Positions 16,725 to 25,758 of a stretch of DNA of 64,000 nt are shown here, piece by piece (positions within the stretch are counted from its first letter, which is position 1; each line of letters begins with the position of its first letter). This DNA comes from Ammoniphilus sp. CFH 90114 (lineage in GTDB: Bacteria > Bacillota > Bacilli > Aneurinibacillales > RAOX-1). The stretch lies in the NCBI RefSeq assembly GCF_004123195.1, contig NZ_SDLI01000005.1:318475-382474 (forward strand). Direction: 5' to 3'. A program made the translations under genes and the position numbers. Under the pieces are notes generated by a model. That model was not told the origin of the DNA and made no database searches. It saw only the letters and a list, made by a program, of their open reading frames with translations.

Positions 16725-17882
16725 ATGCAAGAGCAAGTATTCGGATTTTATATGCCAAGTGTCAATCTTATGGGTGTGGGCGCCGCAAAGCAAGTGGGAG
16801 AAAGAATCAAGCTTTTAGGAGGAAAGAAAGCATTAATCGTCACGGATGCAGGCCTATATAAATTTGGTGTCGCTGATCAAATTGCTGGATACATAAAGGA
16901 AGCTGGAGTAGATGTAGCTATTTTCCCTGGAGCTGAGCCGAATCCTACGGATAAGAACGTTGAAGCTGGGTTGAGTGCATTACAAACTGAAGGTTGTGAT
17001 GTCATTGTATCTCTAGGTGGAGGAAGCTCCCATGATTGTGCAAAAGGCGTAGCGCTTGTGGCTGCAAACGGCGGTGCTATTCACGAATATGAAGGGGTTG
17101 ATCGCTCCGAAAAACCTATGATTCCAATGATTGCTATTAATACGACGTCAGGAACGGCAAGTGAAATCACCCGTTTTTGCATCATTACAGATACCTCACG
17201 CTCGGTAAAGATGGCCATTGTAGACAAGCATGTGACGCCTGCTATTTCGATCAACGATCCTTTGTTAACGGTGAAAAAACCGCCTGCTTTAACCGCAGCA
17301 ACCGGGATGGACGCTTTGACCCATGCAGTTGAAGCTTATGTTTCGACAGCTGCAACTCCGATAACAGATGCATGTGCCCTCAAAGCCATCCGTCTCGTAA
17401 GCCAATATTTACGTGCTGCTGTTTCGAACGGGGAAGACATCGAGGCGCGTGATAAGATGTCTTATGCACAACTACTAGCTGGAATGGCGTTTAACAATGC
17501 CTCCCTAGGATATGTGCATGCGATTGCCCATCAATTTGGTGGATTCTACAATCTTCCGCATGGGGTGTGCAATGCGATTTTGTTGCCGCATGTAGAGAGA
17601 TTCAATCTAATTTCTAAACCAGAACGCTTCGTCGACATCGCAGTGGCCTTAGGGGAAGATGTAAGCGGATTATCGACTCGTGCTGCTGCAGAGAAAGCAT
17701 TAGAAGCGATTGTTACACTTGCTCGCGATGTCAATATTCCAAGCGGATTTGCTGAGCTAGGCGCTAAAGAAGAGGACATCCCTCTATTAGCGGAAAATGC
17801 TATGAAGGATGCTTGCTCCTTTACCAACCCTAGAAAAGCAACTCTTGACGATGTTCAAGCGATGATACGCGCGGCATTTTAA
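16725..17882 (+). CDS. Iron-containing (group III) alcohol dehydrogenase
   Basis: 385 residues, NAD-dependent cytosolic oxidoreductase. Features: the NAD-binding GGGSSHDCAKG motif, metal-ligand region with MDALTHAVEAYVS, and iron-ligand histidines in HAIAHQFGGFYNLPHGVCNAILLPH. I start at ATG 16725, with AAAGGAG at 9 bases; an in-frame ATG at 16716 has no ribosome site. It is controlled by a consensus sigma-54 promoter, so probably induced by an alcohol through the AcoR-like protein downstream, and supplies aldehyde to the enzyme at 14641. A paralogue lies at 23166-24314. Substrate range cannot be read. Confidence 0.92.
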   Translation: MQEQVFGFYMPSVNLMGVGAAKQVGERIKLLGGKKALIVTDAGLYKFGVADQIAGYIKEAGVDVAIFPGAEPNPTDKNVEAGLSALQTEGCDVIVSLGGGSSHDCAKGVALVAANGGAIHEYEGVDRSEKPMIPMIAINTTSGTASEITRFCIITDTSRSVKMAIVDKHVTPAISINDPLLTVKKPPALTAATGMDALTHAVEAYVSTAATPITDACALKAIRLVSQYLRAAVSNGEDIEARDKMSYAQLLAGMAFNNASLGYVHAIAHQFGGFYNLPHGVCNAILLPHVERFNLISKPERFVDIAVALGEDVSGLSTRAAAEKALEAIVTLARDVNIPSGFAELGAKEEDIPLLAENAMKDACSFTNPRKATLDDVQAMIRAAF

Positions 17883-17978
17883 TTTGTTAGATGGATGTGG
17901 AGAGTCGTCCCGGACTCCCTAACATCCTCGATGGTTTCCTTAGTCTTGATGGAAAACGATCATTTGGGGAGAAATGTG

Positions 17979-18251
17979 ATGGAAAATATGAGGGATCTAC
18001 AAGATTCTGTGATCGAACAATTGGAGCACGACATCAATAAGATCATGATGTTGATGGAAAAAATGAATGGTCATTTGAACCAGCAGGATCCGTTATATGA
18101 GGATCTCTTGAACACTCAATTGTTTGGCCTATCCCGCGTGGTTGATTTTTTAGTTCGATTGAAGCTGTTAAGCCGTATAGAGGGAAAGTCCATTATGAAT
18201 AACTTGGAAATTACAATTAGTAAAAGCCACGAGACCTTCAAGGTTTCATAA
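17979..18251 (+). CDS. YlaN-like (UPF0358/DUF1507) protein
   Basis: 90 residues, helical. The segment DPLYEDLLNTQLFGLSRVVD with following VRL..L and a final KSHETF matches the YlaN/UPF0358 pattern [26 protein letters not shown] known from Bacillus and Staphylococcus. YlaN has been linked to iron homeostasis and Fur function. I start at ATG 17979 because GGGGAG lies 7 bases upstream; the frame is open further up but without a site. It follows the iron alcohol dehydrogenase by 96 bases in the same unit. That link to an iron enzyme is unusual and may mean iron supply or sensing. Confidence 0.8.
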   Translation: MENMRDLQDSVIEQLEHDINKIMMLMEKMNGHLNQQDPLYEDLLNTQLFGLSRVVDFLVRLKLLSRIEGKSIMNNLEITISKSHETFKVS

Positions 18252-18258
18252 GCGAACG

Positions 18259-18290
18259 AACAGGAACAAAGATTTGTTCCTGTTTTTTAT
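18259..18290 (+). terminator. Rho-independent terminator
   Basis: AACAGGAACAAA and TTTGTTCCTGTT form the hairpin, followed by TTTTATTTTTTA. The stem also contains GGAACA...TGTTCC, like the candidate activator site at 16564. Confidence 0.85.
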
Positions 18291-18423
18291 TTTTTATGAA
18301 ATAAACTGCAACTTTTAGGTTAAAGATGACAAAATAACGGCCCTCAGCCGATATTCTGTCCAGTCTAGCCGATAAATCGTCCGAAAACATATGAAAAAGA
18401 CCACAATAAAGCGAGCTGTCATC

Positions 18424-18439
18424 TGGCATGAAAATTGCA
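18424..18439 (+). promoter_or_regulatory. Sigma-54 (-24/-12) promoter of the AcoR-like gene
   Basis: TGGCATGAAAATTGCA, preceded by C, has GG and GC 10 bases apart and a consensus -12 element. It lies 76 bases before the activator start, pointing to sigma-54-dependent autoactivation or cross-activation. Confidence 0.75.
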
Positions 18440-18514
18440 AATAATGTAAATATATGTCTACATAAGTTTTGTTGATGAAGTTATTCCATATTATCATGGG
18501 AGGTATGTTACAAA

Positions 18515-20414
18515 ATGGTTATGGATCTGTCTCCTGCATCTACATTACCCGGGATTATTCCAGCTTATATTGAGGACTCTTGGAAGCGTTGCCAATCATA
18601 TGGTATTAAACCGATGAACTTGGATTTGGAAAGCGTGTTAAGAGTATGAAATGCGAGAGTACTATGATCGGTATGCTGAACTTTTACACTATTCCTCTCC
18701 CATTTTGGAAGACATGTTTCAAGATATAGCTGGGACTGAGTTTTTGGTATTGGTAGCAACCCCAGATGGATATGTGATCAATAGCATGGGGAATCCTACC
18801 TTTTTGCAAGAGGTGGATCGCGTGGCGCTGTGCAGGGGTGCCAATTGGCTGGAAAAATATAAAGGTACTAATGCCATCGGCACTGCCATTACCGAAAAGA
18901 AACCGGTCGTTGTCCATGGGAGGCACCATTACTGTAGGGATAATCATTTTCTCACGTGCACGGCAAGTCCAATATTTGGGCCTTCAGGGGAGCTCCTTGG
19001 CGTTCTTAATATGAGCAGTTATAAGCATGATTTTCACCCCTATTCGCTTGGGCTCGTGAAGCGGGCGGCCCAAACAATAGAACAGGCCCTCTACATTGCG
19101 GACATGAAAAAGGGACAGAAAGAACATTCTTGGAGCGGGGACCTAGATTTTATATACGATCACCATCCTTCGTCCCTCATTACTGTCAGTGAAGAAGGAA
19201 TCATTACGCGGATGAACTTCTCGGCTTCGAAAATTGTGGGATCTAAGAAAGTGGGGGAGTCGGTTGCAGCTGTATTTGAACAATTGGACACCTCTAGTTC
19301 AGAATTAGCCAAAGATCGGAAACTAAGATTTAAGAATCATATATTTACAACCCATATTGTAAGTGGCAGTCAAGACGGAAGAAGTCAATTCATCCTACGC
19401 GGGGAAAAGATGGGACAGCATGGAGAGCTTACGAATCGATATTCTTTTCAGGATATTCTTTGCGATGACCCTAAAATGAAGGAAACCATTGAGATGGCAA
19501 GAAAAGTAGCCCTTCTTGATATCAACGTAATGTTGTCGGGTGAAAGCGGAACGGGCAAAGAGCTGTTTTCTCAATCACTGCACGGGGCGAGCCTTCGAAG
19601 CGATAAGCCGTTTATTGCGATCAACTGCAGCGCGATCCCAGAAAGCTTGCTCGAGAGCGAATTGTTCGGTTATGAAAAAGGGGCATTTACCGGGGCAAAA
19701 AGCGGGGGACAAGCTGGTAAGTTTGAAGCGGCCGATGAGGGAACCTTGTTTCTGGATGAAATTGGGGATATGCCATTAGCCGCACAAGCAACCTTGCTCC
19801 GTGTGATTCAAGAGCGATGCGTAACTCGAATTGGAGGTATTAGCCCGCGACCAGTTAACGTAAGGATCATTGCGGCCACCCACAAGGACTTGCTCAAAGA
19901 AATTGAAGCTGGAAGGTTCCGTGCGGACTTGTACTATCGTCTGAATGGATTTACCTTAAAGCTCCCTGCTCTAAGGGAGCGCTCAGATCTTCTTCTGTTA
20001 GCTGAACATGTACTTTCTCATTTACCTTTTGCCAAAACGGTTCCGATATTAAGCGAGGAGGCTAAGTCCTTCATTCAAGCCTATGATTGGCCAGGAAACT
20101 TCCGCCAGCTTCAGAATGTGCTGCAACAGGCAGCACTTCTTGCAGATTCGGGACAGATCCAAAGAGACTTGTTGGCTTCACTATGCCCGTCTTCTGTTAC
20201 TATAGAGGAAGAGTCAGTTCCTGAGCCCAAACCTGAAAAGGCACAAGAGGAGAATGAGGCTGCTGCTTTAAGAAGCTTGAAGTGGAATGAGGCGACTTGC
20301 ATCAAACAGACGCTAGATCAAGTAAATGGAAACATTAGCCAAGCAGCCAAGCTGTTAAATATTGGACGCAACACGCTTTACCGAAAGCTAAGGACTTACA
20401 ATATATCACTTTAA
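18515..20414 (+). pseudogene. AcoR-like sigma-54-dependent activator (GAF-AAA-Fis), frameshifted near residue 43
   Basis: Reading starts well at ATG 18515 (GGGAGG 11 bases upstream) with the typical AcoR beginning IEDSWKRCQSYGIKP, but stops at TGA 18647. The rest of the protein continues from about 18642 in the next frame, with GAF domain, then AAA+ domain with GESGTGKE, intact GAFTGA (GYEKGAFTGA) and Walker B FLDEIGDMP, and a Fis HTH ending with GNISQAAKLLNIGRNTLYRKL. The break lies in the short repeat AGAG; restoring one AG unit would join the parts into about 630 residues. It may be a sequencing error, a mutation, or an internal start at 18651 may still give a working 587-residue protein lacking the first segment. 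Probable activator of the two upstream sigma-54 units. Confidence 0.85.
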
Positions 20415-20422
20415 AATTCATA

Positions 20423-20458
20423 TAATTCCCTGGGTGATGAACTCAGGGAATTATTTTT
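20423..20458. terminator. Bidirectional terminator between convergent genes
   Basis: TAATTCCCTG and CAGGGAATTA pair around an 11-base loop, followed by TTTTT on the plus strand; it overlaps the stop codon of the response-regulator gene. Confidence 0.8.
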
Positions 20459-21881
20459 CGTTCAGGATGTAGCGGAGAATCCTCGGTGTAATATCGAGCT
20501 TCTCACTTAACAATTTTCGATTACCTTGTACTTCGTTTAGTCCTTTTAGGATGATGCGCCTACCAACCTGTGCTTCCAGGTCTTTCATTTGCTTCATTAA
20601 CTCATTGAACTCTATATCTTCGAGGGAGCCAATGGATTCAACAATCCCATGGATAAACTTTTCCTTTTCGCGTCGGATATACTCTTCTAGAGCCAGCTTC
20701 TCCTCGGTAACGGGAGAAGTTGGCATCTCTTTCAATCTTCCGTGTAAATGGGTCGCTTTAATTATTGAGCATTCATGAATGGCTACGGTTTGATTTAGGA
20801 CGTTGATTAATTGACGGACATTCCCCGGCCAGGGGCAGTTTTTCAGCATGGTAATAGCCTCATCCGAAATTTCACATTGTCCATCGAATTTTCTTTGTAG
20901 ATAATAATTAGCAATTAACGGGATGTCCTCAGGTCGCTCACGAAGGGGAGGGATCTCGAGCTTGACCCCTTCTAAGCGATAAAGGAGATCTGAGCGGAAT
21001 CTATTCTTTTCTATTTCGTGTTCAAGATGTCGGTGGGTAGCAGAAATGACACGAATATTCGATTTCAAGATGTCTTCTCCTCCTACCCGCATAAATTCAC
21101 CTGTTTCAAGTACACGAAGTAATTTAACTTGGATATCTAGAGGAGCTTCTCCAATTTCATCGAGAAACAGCGTCCCGTGATTGGCCAGTTCGAAATAGCC
21201 TTTTCTTGTTTTCCCAGCCCCTGTGAAGGCCCCTTTTTCATGACCAAAGAGCTCGCTCTCCAGCAGAGCCTGAGGAACGGCGCCGCAATTGATGCCGACA
21301 AAAGGATGCTGTGACCTGAGACTGGACTCATGGATGAACCGCGCCATGAGCTCCTTTCCGGTCCCTGTCTCACCTATAATAAGGATATTGATGGCTTTCT
21401 TAGCCAATTTGCTTGCCATGGAGAGGACGGTATCCATTGGTCCTCCTGGTGCGTAGATAATGCCATATTGTCCTGCCGTACTGCGCAGGTCCTTTTCCTG
21501 TTGCGAGGTTTGCTGAAGGAGGGAATCGATAATAGTTTCTAGGTTGTCTAGGTCGTCAAAGGGCTTCTCTAAATAATCCTTAGCACCCGCCTGGATGGCC
21601 TGCACGGCAGTCTTTACTGTACTGTAGCCGGTCATAATAAGAACTTCACAGCTTGGAAACTTCTCCTTAATGGTACGGAGAAGCTCTAACCCGTTCGTAT
21701 CCGGCAACTTCATGTCGATTAAAGCCAAATGAAAGGGCAGGGGAGAGCTATGAAGCAGGTGATCGACCTCGCGTCCACTGTTGGCGACCGCTACCTTGCA
21801 ATTTTTTCCTTCAAAGAAATAACGAAAAAAAGAAGTAACTTCCATTTCATCATCCACAATTAAGATTCGCTTTTCACTCAT
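20451..21881 (-). CDS. NtrC-family sigma-54 response regulator
   Basis: About 476 residues. Receiver domain (residues 5-120) with acidic pair DDE and phospho-acceptor Asp in LIDMKLPD. AAA+ domain follows with GETGTGKE Walker A, GHEKGAFTGA, and Walker B FLDEIGEAP. The C-terminal Fis-like helix-turn-helix covers the last 40 residues. Start chosen at ATG 21881 (MSEKRILIVDDE), which overlaps the kinase end; an in-frame upstream ATG at 21893 is also possible. Third gene of the minus-strand operon after an iron alcohol dehydrogenase and the kinase. I see no clear -24/-12 element before that operon, so its sigma-54 targets are elsewhere, possibly the alcohol or aldehyde genes nearby. Confidence 0.92.
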   Translation of the reverse strand: MSEKRILIVDDEMEVTSFFRYFFEGKNCKVAVANSGREVDHLLHSSPLPFHLALIDMKLPDTNGLELLRTIKEKFPSCEVLIMTGYSTVKTAVQAIQAGAKDYLEKPFDDLDNLETIIDSLLQQTSQQEKDLRSTAGQYGIIYAPGGPMDTVLSMASKLAKKAINILIIGETGTGKELMARFIHESSLRSQHPFVGINCGAVPQALLESELFGHEKGAFTGAGKTRKGYFELANHGTLFLDEIGEAPLDIQVKLLRVLETGEFMRVGGEDILKSNIRVISATHRHLEHEIEKNRFRSDLLYRLEGVKLEIPPLRERPEDIPLIANYYLQRKFDGQCEISDEAITMLKNCPWPGNVRQLINVLNQTVAIHECSIIKATHLHGRLKEMPTSPVTEEKLALEEYIRREKEKFIHGIVESIGSLEDIEFNELMKQMKDLEAQVGRRIILKGLNEVQGNRKLLSEKLDITPRILRYILNEK

Positions 21882-23154
21882 GGTCATCAACACCGCCTTT
21901 CCCCGGGAGCATGAGGGTAAACTTGGTATACTCTCCTTTTCTGCTCTCTGCTACCAGCATGCCATGATGGGCTTGTACAATTCCGAGACTCACTGACAAC
22001 CCAAGGCCGGTTCCTTTCATATGCTCCTTTGTCGTGAAAAACGGGTTGAATATCTGCGGCAAGATTTTTTCGTCAATGCCTGTTCCGTTATCTCGAACAG
22101 AAAAAGAGACGTAAGGTTTAGAGTCCTTTTTCACCACTTTCGTTTCTATGGTGATGACAGGTTCCTTTTCTTGCTGGAGGGCATCTTTGGCATTTAAAAG
22201 TAGATTGATCATGACCTGCTCAATTTGGTAACGATTTCCTCGGAATAGAGGAAGGGATTCGCCCCATCTTTTCTCCACGGGAATTCCAGATACCTTCAAC
22301 TGGTAGCCGATCAGACTGAACACATCTTCAATCAGGTCATGCAAGGAGAGGTCTTCAAATGTAAACTCTTCCTGTCTAGAGAAAACCAGCAGGTTTTGAA
22401 TAATCTTCTTGCTTCTAACTCCGCACTGATAGATATCCTGCAGCATCTTACCAGGCCTATCTTCCTTGAATTCCCTTAAGAGGAGCTGGACGTTTCCTAG
22501 AATTGCTGTGAGTGGGCTGTTTAATTCATGGGCAATGCCCGCGGCCATCTCACCAATGGCGGCTAGTTTGGCGGATTGCAGCAGCTGGGCTTCGATTTTC
22601 ACTTTATCGCTGACATCCTTGAAGAGGAGGATGTTTTCTACGGAAACGGCCACCTGTTCGGCAATTCGATGAAAGAAGAGGAGGTCTTCGTGCGTATTCG
22701 CATTTGTTTCACGATGAAGCAGGGTCAAGAAACCAAAGACTTGACCAACGTGGTTGCGCATCGTGACTGTGGTACCCGTGCTACCTTGATGTTCCTCTAT
22801 AAAGCGGTTAACCGTGGACAAGGTTGGCTTATTCTCTAGTTCACTGAACCTTAAGGTTTGGACAGAGCTCGGAGAGGTGTCGGTGCTTACGATATAACTG
22901 GACGTGGTCTTGCCCTCCATAAGGGTCAACGCAAAGCATGTAAAGGACAGCACTTGACCAACCTGGACAGCAATATAATAACTGGCTTCTTCCCAAGACA
23001 GATTGACCTGAAGGCGAGTCAATTGATTAATGACTTCAAGCTGTTTGTTTTTAAGCTGAAGCTCAAGAATGGCCTGATTTAATTCGTGATAATAGCTTTT
23101 TCTAGAAGATTTTATCCCTGTTAGTAGATCAATTAATTCTTGTTTCTCGGACAT
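21874..23154 (-). CDS. Soluble GAF-domain sensor histidine kinase (NtrB-like)
   Basis: 426 residues with no membrane segment, so a cytosolic signal is sensed. N-terminal coiled segment (LNQAILELQLKNKQLEVINQL), GAF domain around residues 50-180, HisKA with phospho-His in AAGIAHELNSPLTAI, and HATPase with N box INLLLNAKDAL, G1 VRDNGTGID and G2 GTGLGLSVSLGIV. It overlaps the response-regulator gene, its obvious partner, and follows the iron alcohol dehydrogenase by 11 bases. The signal may be an alcohol, aldehyde or redox state; that is inference. Confidence 0.92.
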   Translation of the reverse strand: MSEKQELIDLLTGIKSSRKSYYHELNQAILELQLKNKQLEVINQLTRLQVNLSWEEASYYIAVQVGQVLSFTCFALTLMEGKTTSSYIVSTDTSPSSVQTLRFSELENKPTLSTVNRFIEEHQGSTGTTVTMRNHVGQVFGFLTLLHRETNANTHEDLLFFHRIAEQVAVSVENILLFKDVSDKVKIEAQLLQSAKLAAIGEMAAGIAHELNSPLTAILGNVQLLLREFKEDRPGKMLQDIYQCGVRSKKIIQNLLVFSRQEEFTFEDLSLHDLIEDVFSLIGYQLKVSGIPVEKRWGESLPLFRGNRYQIEQVMINLLLNAKDALQQEKEPVITIETKVVKKDSKPYVSFSVRDNGTGIDEKILPQIFNPFFTTKEHMKGTGLGLSVSLGIVQAHHGMLVAESRKGEYTKFTLMLPGKGGVDDHE

Positions 23155-23165
23155 GTTGCTTCCTC

Positions 23166-24314
23166 CTAAAGCGCTTGCCTAAAGATCTTAGATACATCCG
23201 CTTCACTCATGTCGCGCGGATTGGTGATCATACAGGCATCGTGTACGGCATTCTGGCTGATCTCCTCAATATGCTCTTCCATTAAACCGAGCTTGGCAAG
23301 CGATTCAGGGATCTCTAGATCTCTCGCGAGATGATGAACGGCCTTGATTGCCTGCTTGGCTGCATCATTTAAGCTAAGACCACTGACATTTTCACCGAAG
23401 GCTTCAGCGATGTTTCGGTATTTTTCCGGAGTAGCAAGAAAGTTAAACTCCATGACATAAGGAAGGAGAATCGCATTCCCTTCTCCATGAGGAGTGTCAA
23501 GCAATCCCCCAAGCTGGTGAGACATAGCATGAACGGCACCGAGGACAGCGTTGGAGAAGGCAAGCCCTGCCTGCAAGCTGGCCATCGCCATGGCTTCTTT
23601 GGCTTCTCGGTTATGCTGGCTAGCAGTCGATGGTCGCAAATGCTTGGAGATGAGTTCGATGGCATGAAGAGAAAAACGTTCGGTTAAGGGTGTCGCAGCT
23701 AGCGATATGTAAGATTCAATAGCATGGGTTAGTGCATCCATCCCCGTATTAGCCGTTAAGCGGGCGCTTTTGGTTACAAGGGTATCGGGATCGATGATCG
23801 CGATATCAGGAATAAGAGATTTGGATACGATCGTCATTTTCAAGCGGCGCGTTGTATCAGTAATAATGGAGAATTGAGAGACTTCAGATCCGGAACCGGC
23901 TGTCGTGGGAACCATCACCATAGGAGGGAGGGGATGCGAAATTTTATCAACACCTTCATAGAGATGAATCGTTCCATGGTTGGTACTGATTAGAGCGATG
24001 GCTTTCGCGGCATCCAAGGCACTTCCTCCACCAATGCCTAGTACAGCATTGCAATCGGTTGCAAGATATTCCGAAACCCCTTGATTAATCTCGTAATCTT
24101 TTGGATTTTCACTTACGTTTGTCCAAAGATGATAGTCAAGACGGCAATCGTGCAGGTAGCGGATAATTTCTTTTGCCCAACCAGCTTGGATTACACCTGG
24201 GTCGCTAACTACAAACACTTTTTCCGCGCCTAAACGGCGAAGACTCTCCCCAGTCTGACTCATTGACCCAGGACCAAAAATAATTTCCGGTGTCATGAAC
24301 TTTGAAATACGCAC
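23166..24314 (-). CDS. Second iron-containing alcohol dehydrogenase
   Basis: 382 residues, paralogous to the product of 16725. NAD motif GIGGGSALDAAKAIAL, MDALTHAIESYIS, and metal histidines in HAMSHQLGGLLDTPHGEGNAILLPY. GTG start with AGGAGGGTG about 9 bases upstream. First gene of the operon with the kinase/regulator pair; such dehydrogenase plus two-component operons suggest that the enzyme's substrate or product is the sensed signal. Alcohol specificity unknown. Confidence 0.9.
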   Translation of the reverse strand: MRISKFMTPEIIFGPGSMSQTGESLRRLGAEKVFVVSDPGVIQAGWAKEIIRYLHDCRLDYHLWTNVSENPKDYEINQGVSEYLATDCNAVLGIGGGSALDAAKAIALISTNHGTIHLYEGVDKISHPLPPMVMVPTTAGSGSEVSQFSIITDTTRRLKMTIVSKSLIPDIAIIDPDTLVTKSARLTANTGMDALTHAIESYISLAATPLTERFSLHAIELISKHLRPSTASQHNREAKEAMAMASLQAGLAFSNAVLGAVHAMSHQLGGLLDTPHGEGNAILLPYVMEFNFLATPEKYRNIAEAFGENVSGLSLNDAAKQAIKAVHHLARDLEIPESLAKLGLMEEHIEEISQNAVHDACMITNPRDMSEADVSKIFRQAL

Positions 24315-24442
24315 GCTAAAAACACCCTCCTTTTCAGATAGTTTAATATATAATAAGAGGATAGGGTAGAAATTTTTGGTTTTTTAGTAGAATTGTAACA
24401 AATAATAAGAGCATGACCTCGAAAAAATAAAGGAGGACTCCT

Positions 24443-25105
24443 ATGAATTGGGATTCATTTTTAGCTTATCCCCTTGAACAGATCCCTTACGTATTAATAG
24501 CTTTAATTCTTGCATTCTCACTCCATGAATGGGCACATGCTTATGTTGCTTATCAATTTGGAGATCCTACGGCAAAGAATCAAGGGCGACTAACCCTTAA
24601 TCCAGCCGTACATGTTGAACCTGTCGGCCTCATTATGATCTTTCTCCTAGGCTTTGGCTGGGCTCGTCCTGTACCTGTTAATCGGTTTTATTTTCGCAAT
24701 CCTCGTTTGGCAGGAATTCTAGTTTCCATCGCAGGTCCCATTAGCAACTTGGCATTAGCCTTCTTGTTTATGATGGTTTGGTATTTTCTGAAGACTATGG
24801 GTTGGATGGATTGGTTTTCGGAGGCAAATTATAAGATGGTTTACCAGTTGTTTAATACAATCATTTACTTAAACATAGTATTGTTTATCTTTAACCTCTT
24901 GCCTTTTCCCCCGTTAGATGGGTATCGAATTATAGAGGATGTTGCACCACCGAATGTGAGGGCAAAGTTGACGCAATATGAAAACTATGGAGTGGTCATT
25001 TTTCTTATCTTAGCCATAACGCCTTTAGGGAGTTATGTTTTTCCGCCTATCTTTCAGGTCGCTGTTCCTTACGTATTGAAAACGATGGGTTCTCTCTTCA
25101 TCTAA
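24443..25105 (+). CDS. Site-2 protease (M50) family membrane metalloprotease
   Basis: 220 residues, polytopic. Zinc motif HEWAH (His28, Glu29, His32) lies in the first membrane region, and the third ligand region NLLPFPPLDGYRI (NPxxDG-type) is near residue 155. This is the short, PDZ-less M50 subgroup common in Firmicutes and often annotated as YwhC-like. AAAGGAGG RBS. It stands alone between the alcohol dehydrogenase operon (divergent) and an unknown small gene. Its substrate, presumably a membrane-bound protein, is unknown. Confidence 0.88.
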   Translation: MNWDSFLAYPLEQIPYVLIALILAFSLHEWAHAYVAYQFGDPTAKNQGRLTLNPAVHVEPVGLIMIFLLGFGWARPVPVNRFYFRNPRLAGILVSIAGPISNLALAFLFMMVWYFLKTMGWMDWFSEANYKMVYQLFNTIIYLNIVLFIFNLLPFPPLDGYRIIEDVAPPNVRAKLTQYENYGVVIFLILAITPLGSYVFPPIFQVAVPYVLKTMGSLFI

Positions 25106-25179
25106 TTCATAAATAAGGCTTAATTTCATCCACTTATGGGGATATTGGATACCAAGCCTAATAGAAGGAAGGGAAGACG

Positions 25180-25527
25180 ATGTGGCAAGCCGTGCCTATA
25201 ACAGAAGATACATATGGATTTCAACATATTGAAAATTATCATGAACCGTGGGCAGCCATCGTTTCGATACAGTCTACGGAAGGTTCTTTATCCATTCAAG
25301 CTCATATTACGATGACTTATCTTACGAATAAAGAAGAATATGAGCAACTGAAAGAATCTATCCAAACCTTGGCAAGAGAAGTTAAAAGTGCACAACAAGC
25401 CACTTCGGTGAGATTACAATTTGACTGTAAAGGCATTTCCTCTTTTGAAGGAGAAACGCCGATCCCGACCAAAGCTCATCCAGCCGGTCTTACATTGTTT
25501 AATGAAGAATTTTCAGAGGAGTTTTAG
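25180..25527 (+). CDS. Hypothetical protein
   Basis: 115 residues, acidic, no signal peptide or membrane segment; I do not recognise the family. ATG with GAAGGGAAGACG upstream. The beginning GFQHIENYHEPW and a mid helix rich in Glu/Lys (residues 50-75) suggest a small alpha/beta cytosolic protein. It may be co-transcribed with the upstream protease, 74 bases away. Confidence 0.6.
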   Translation: MWQAVPITEDTYGFQHIENYHEPWAAIVSIQSTEGSLSIQAHITMTYLTNKEEYEQLKESIQTLAREVKSAQQATSVRLQFDCKGISSFEGETPIPTKAHPAGLTLFNEEFSEEF

Positions 25528-25639
25528 TGACAAGCCAGTGACTCTTGAACAATTGAACAAATCCTGAGTATATGGGAGCATCTGTCATGATTTAAAAAGA
25601 ATAGGCAGGATGCTCCTTCTTATTTGCTCTCAGTAAGAT

Positions 25640-25663
25640 ATCTCCCTTCTCAGCAAGGGAGAT
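25640..25663 (+). terminator. Hairpin upstream of the ehu operon
   Basis: ATCTCCCTT, loop CTCAGC, AAGGGAGAT is a 9-bp perfect stem without T-tract. A larger stem GGAGCATC...GATGCTCC followed by TTCTTATTT lies just before (about 25573-25623) and is the better terminator of the preceding gene. Confidence 0.5.
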
Positions 25664-25678
25664 CCTGGCAGAGGGGAA

Positions 25679-25707
25679 TTGAAAGAATTGTTTGATTTCG
25701 ATACAAT
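25679..25707 (+). promoter_or_regulatory. Sigma-A-type promoter of the ehu operon
   Basis: TTGAAA (25679-25684), 17-base spacer, TACAAT (25702-25707); 51 bases before the start codon. Confidence 0.65.
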
Positions 25708-25758
25708 ATTTATAGTCCTATTCCAAAAAATACGAAACAGAAAAAGGGGGGGTTAGCT

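Noticed and set aside
18263..18280. GGAACA-N6-TGTTCC as an activator site for the AcoR-like gene
   Set aside because: It is the stem of a terminator with a T-run, and its spacing differs by one base from the dyad at 16564. A double role is possible but not supported.
24315..24442. Sigma-54 promoter for the second alcohol dehydrogenase operon
   Set aside because: I looked for GG-N10-GC on the minus strand and found no acceptable -24/-12 pair.
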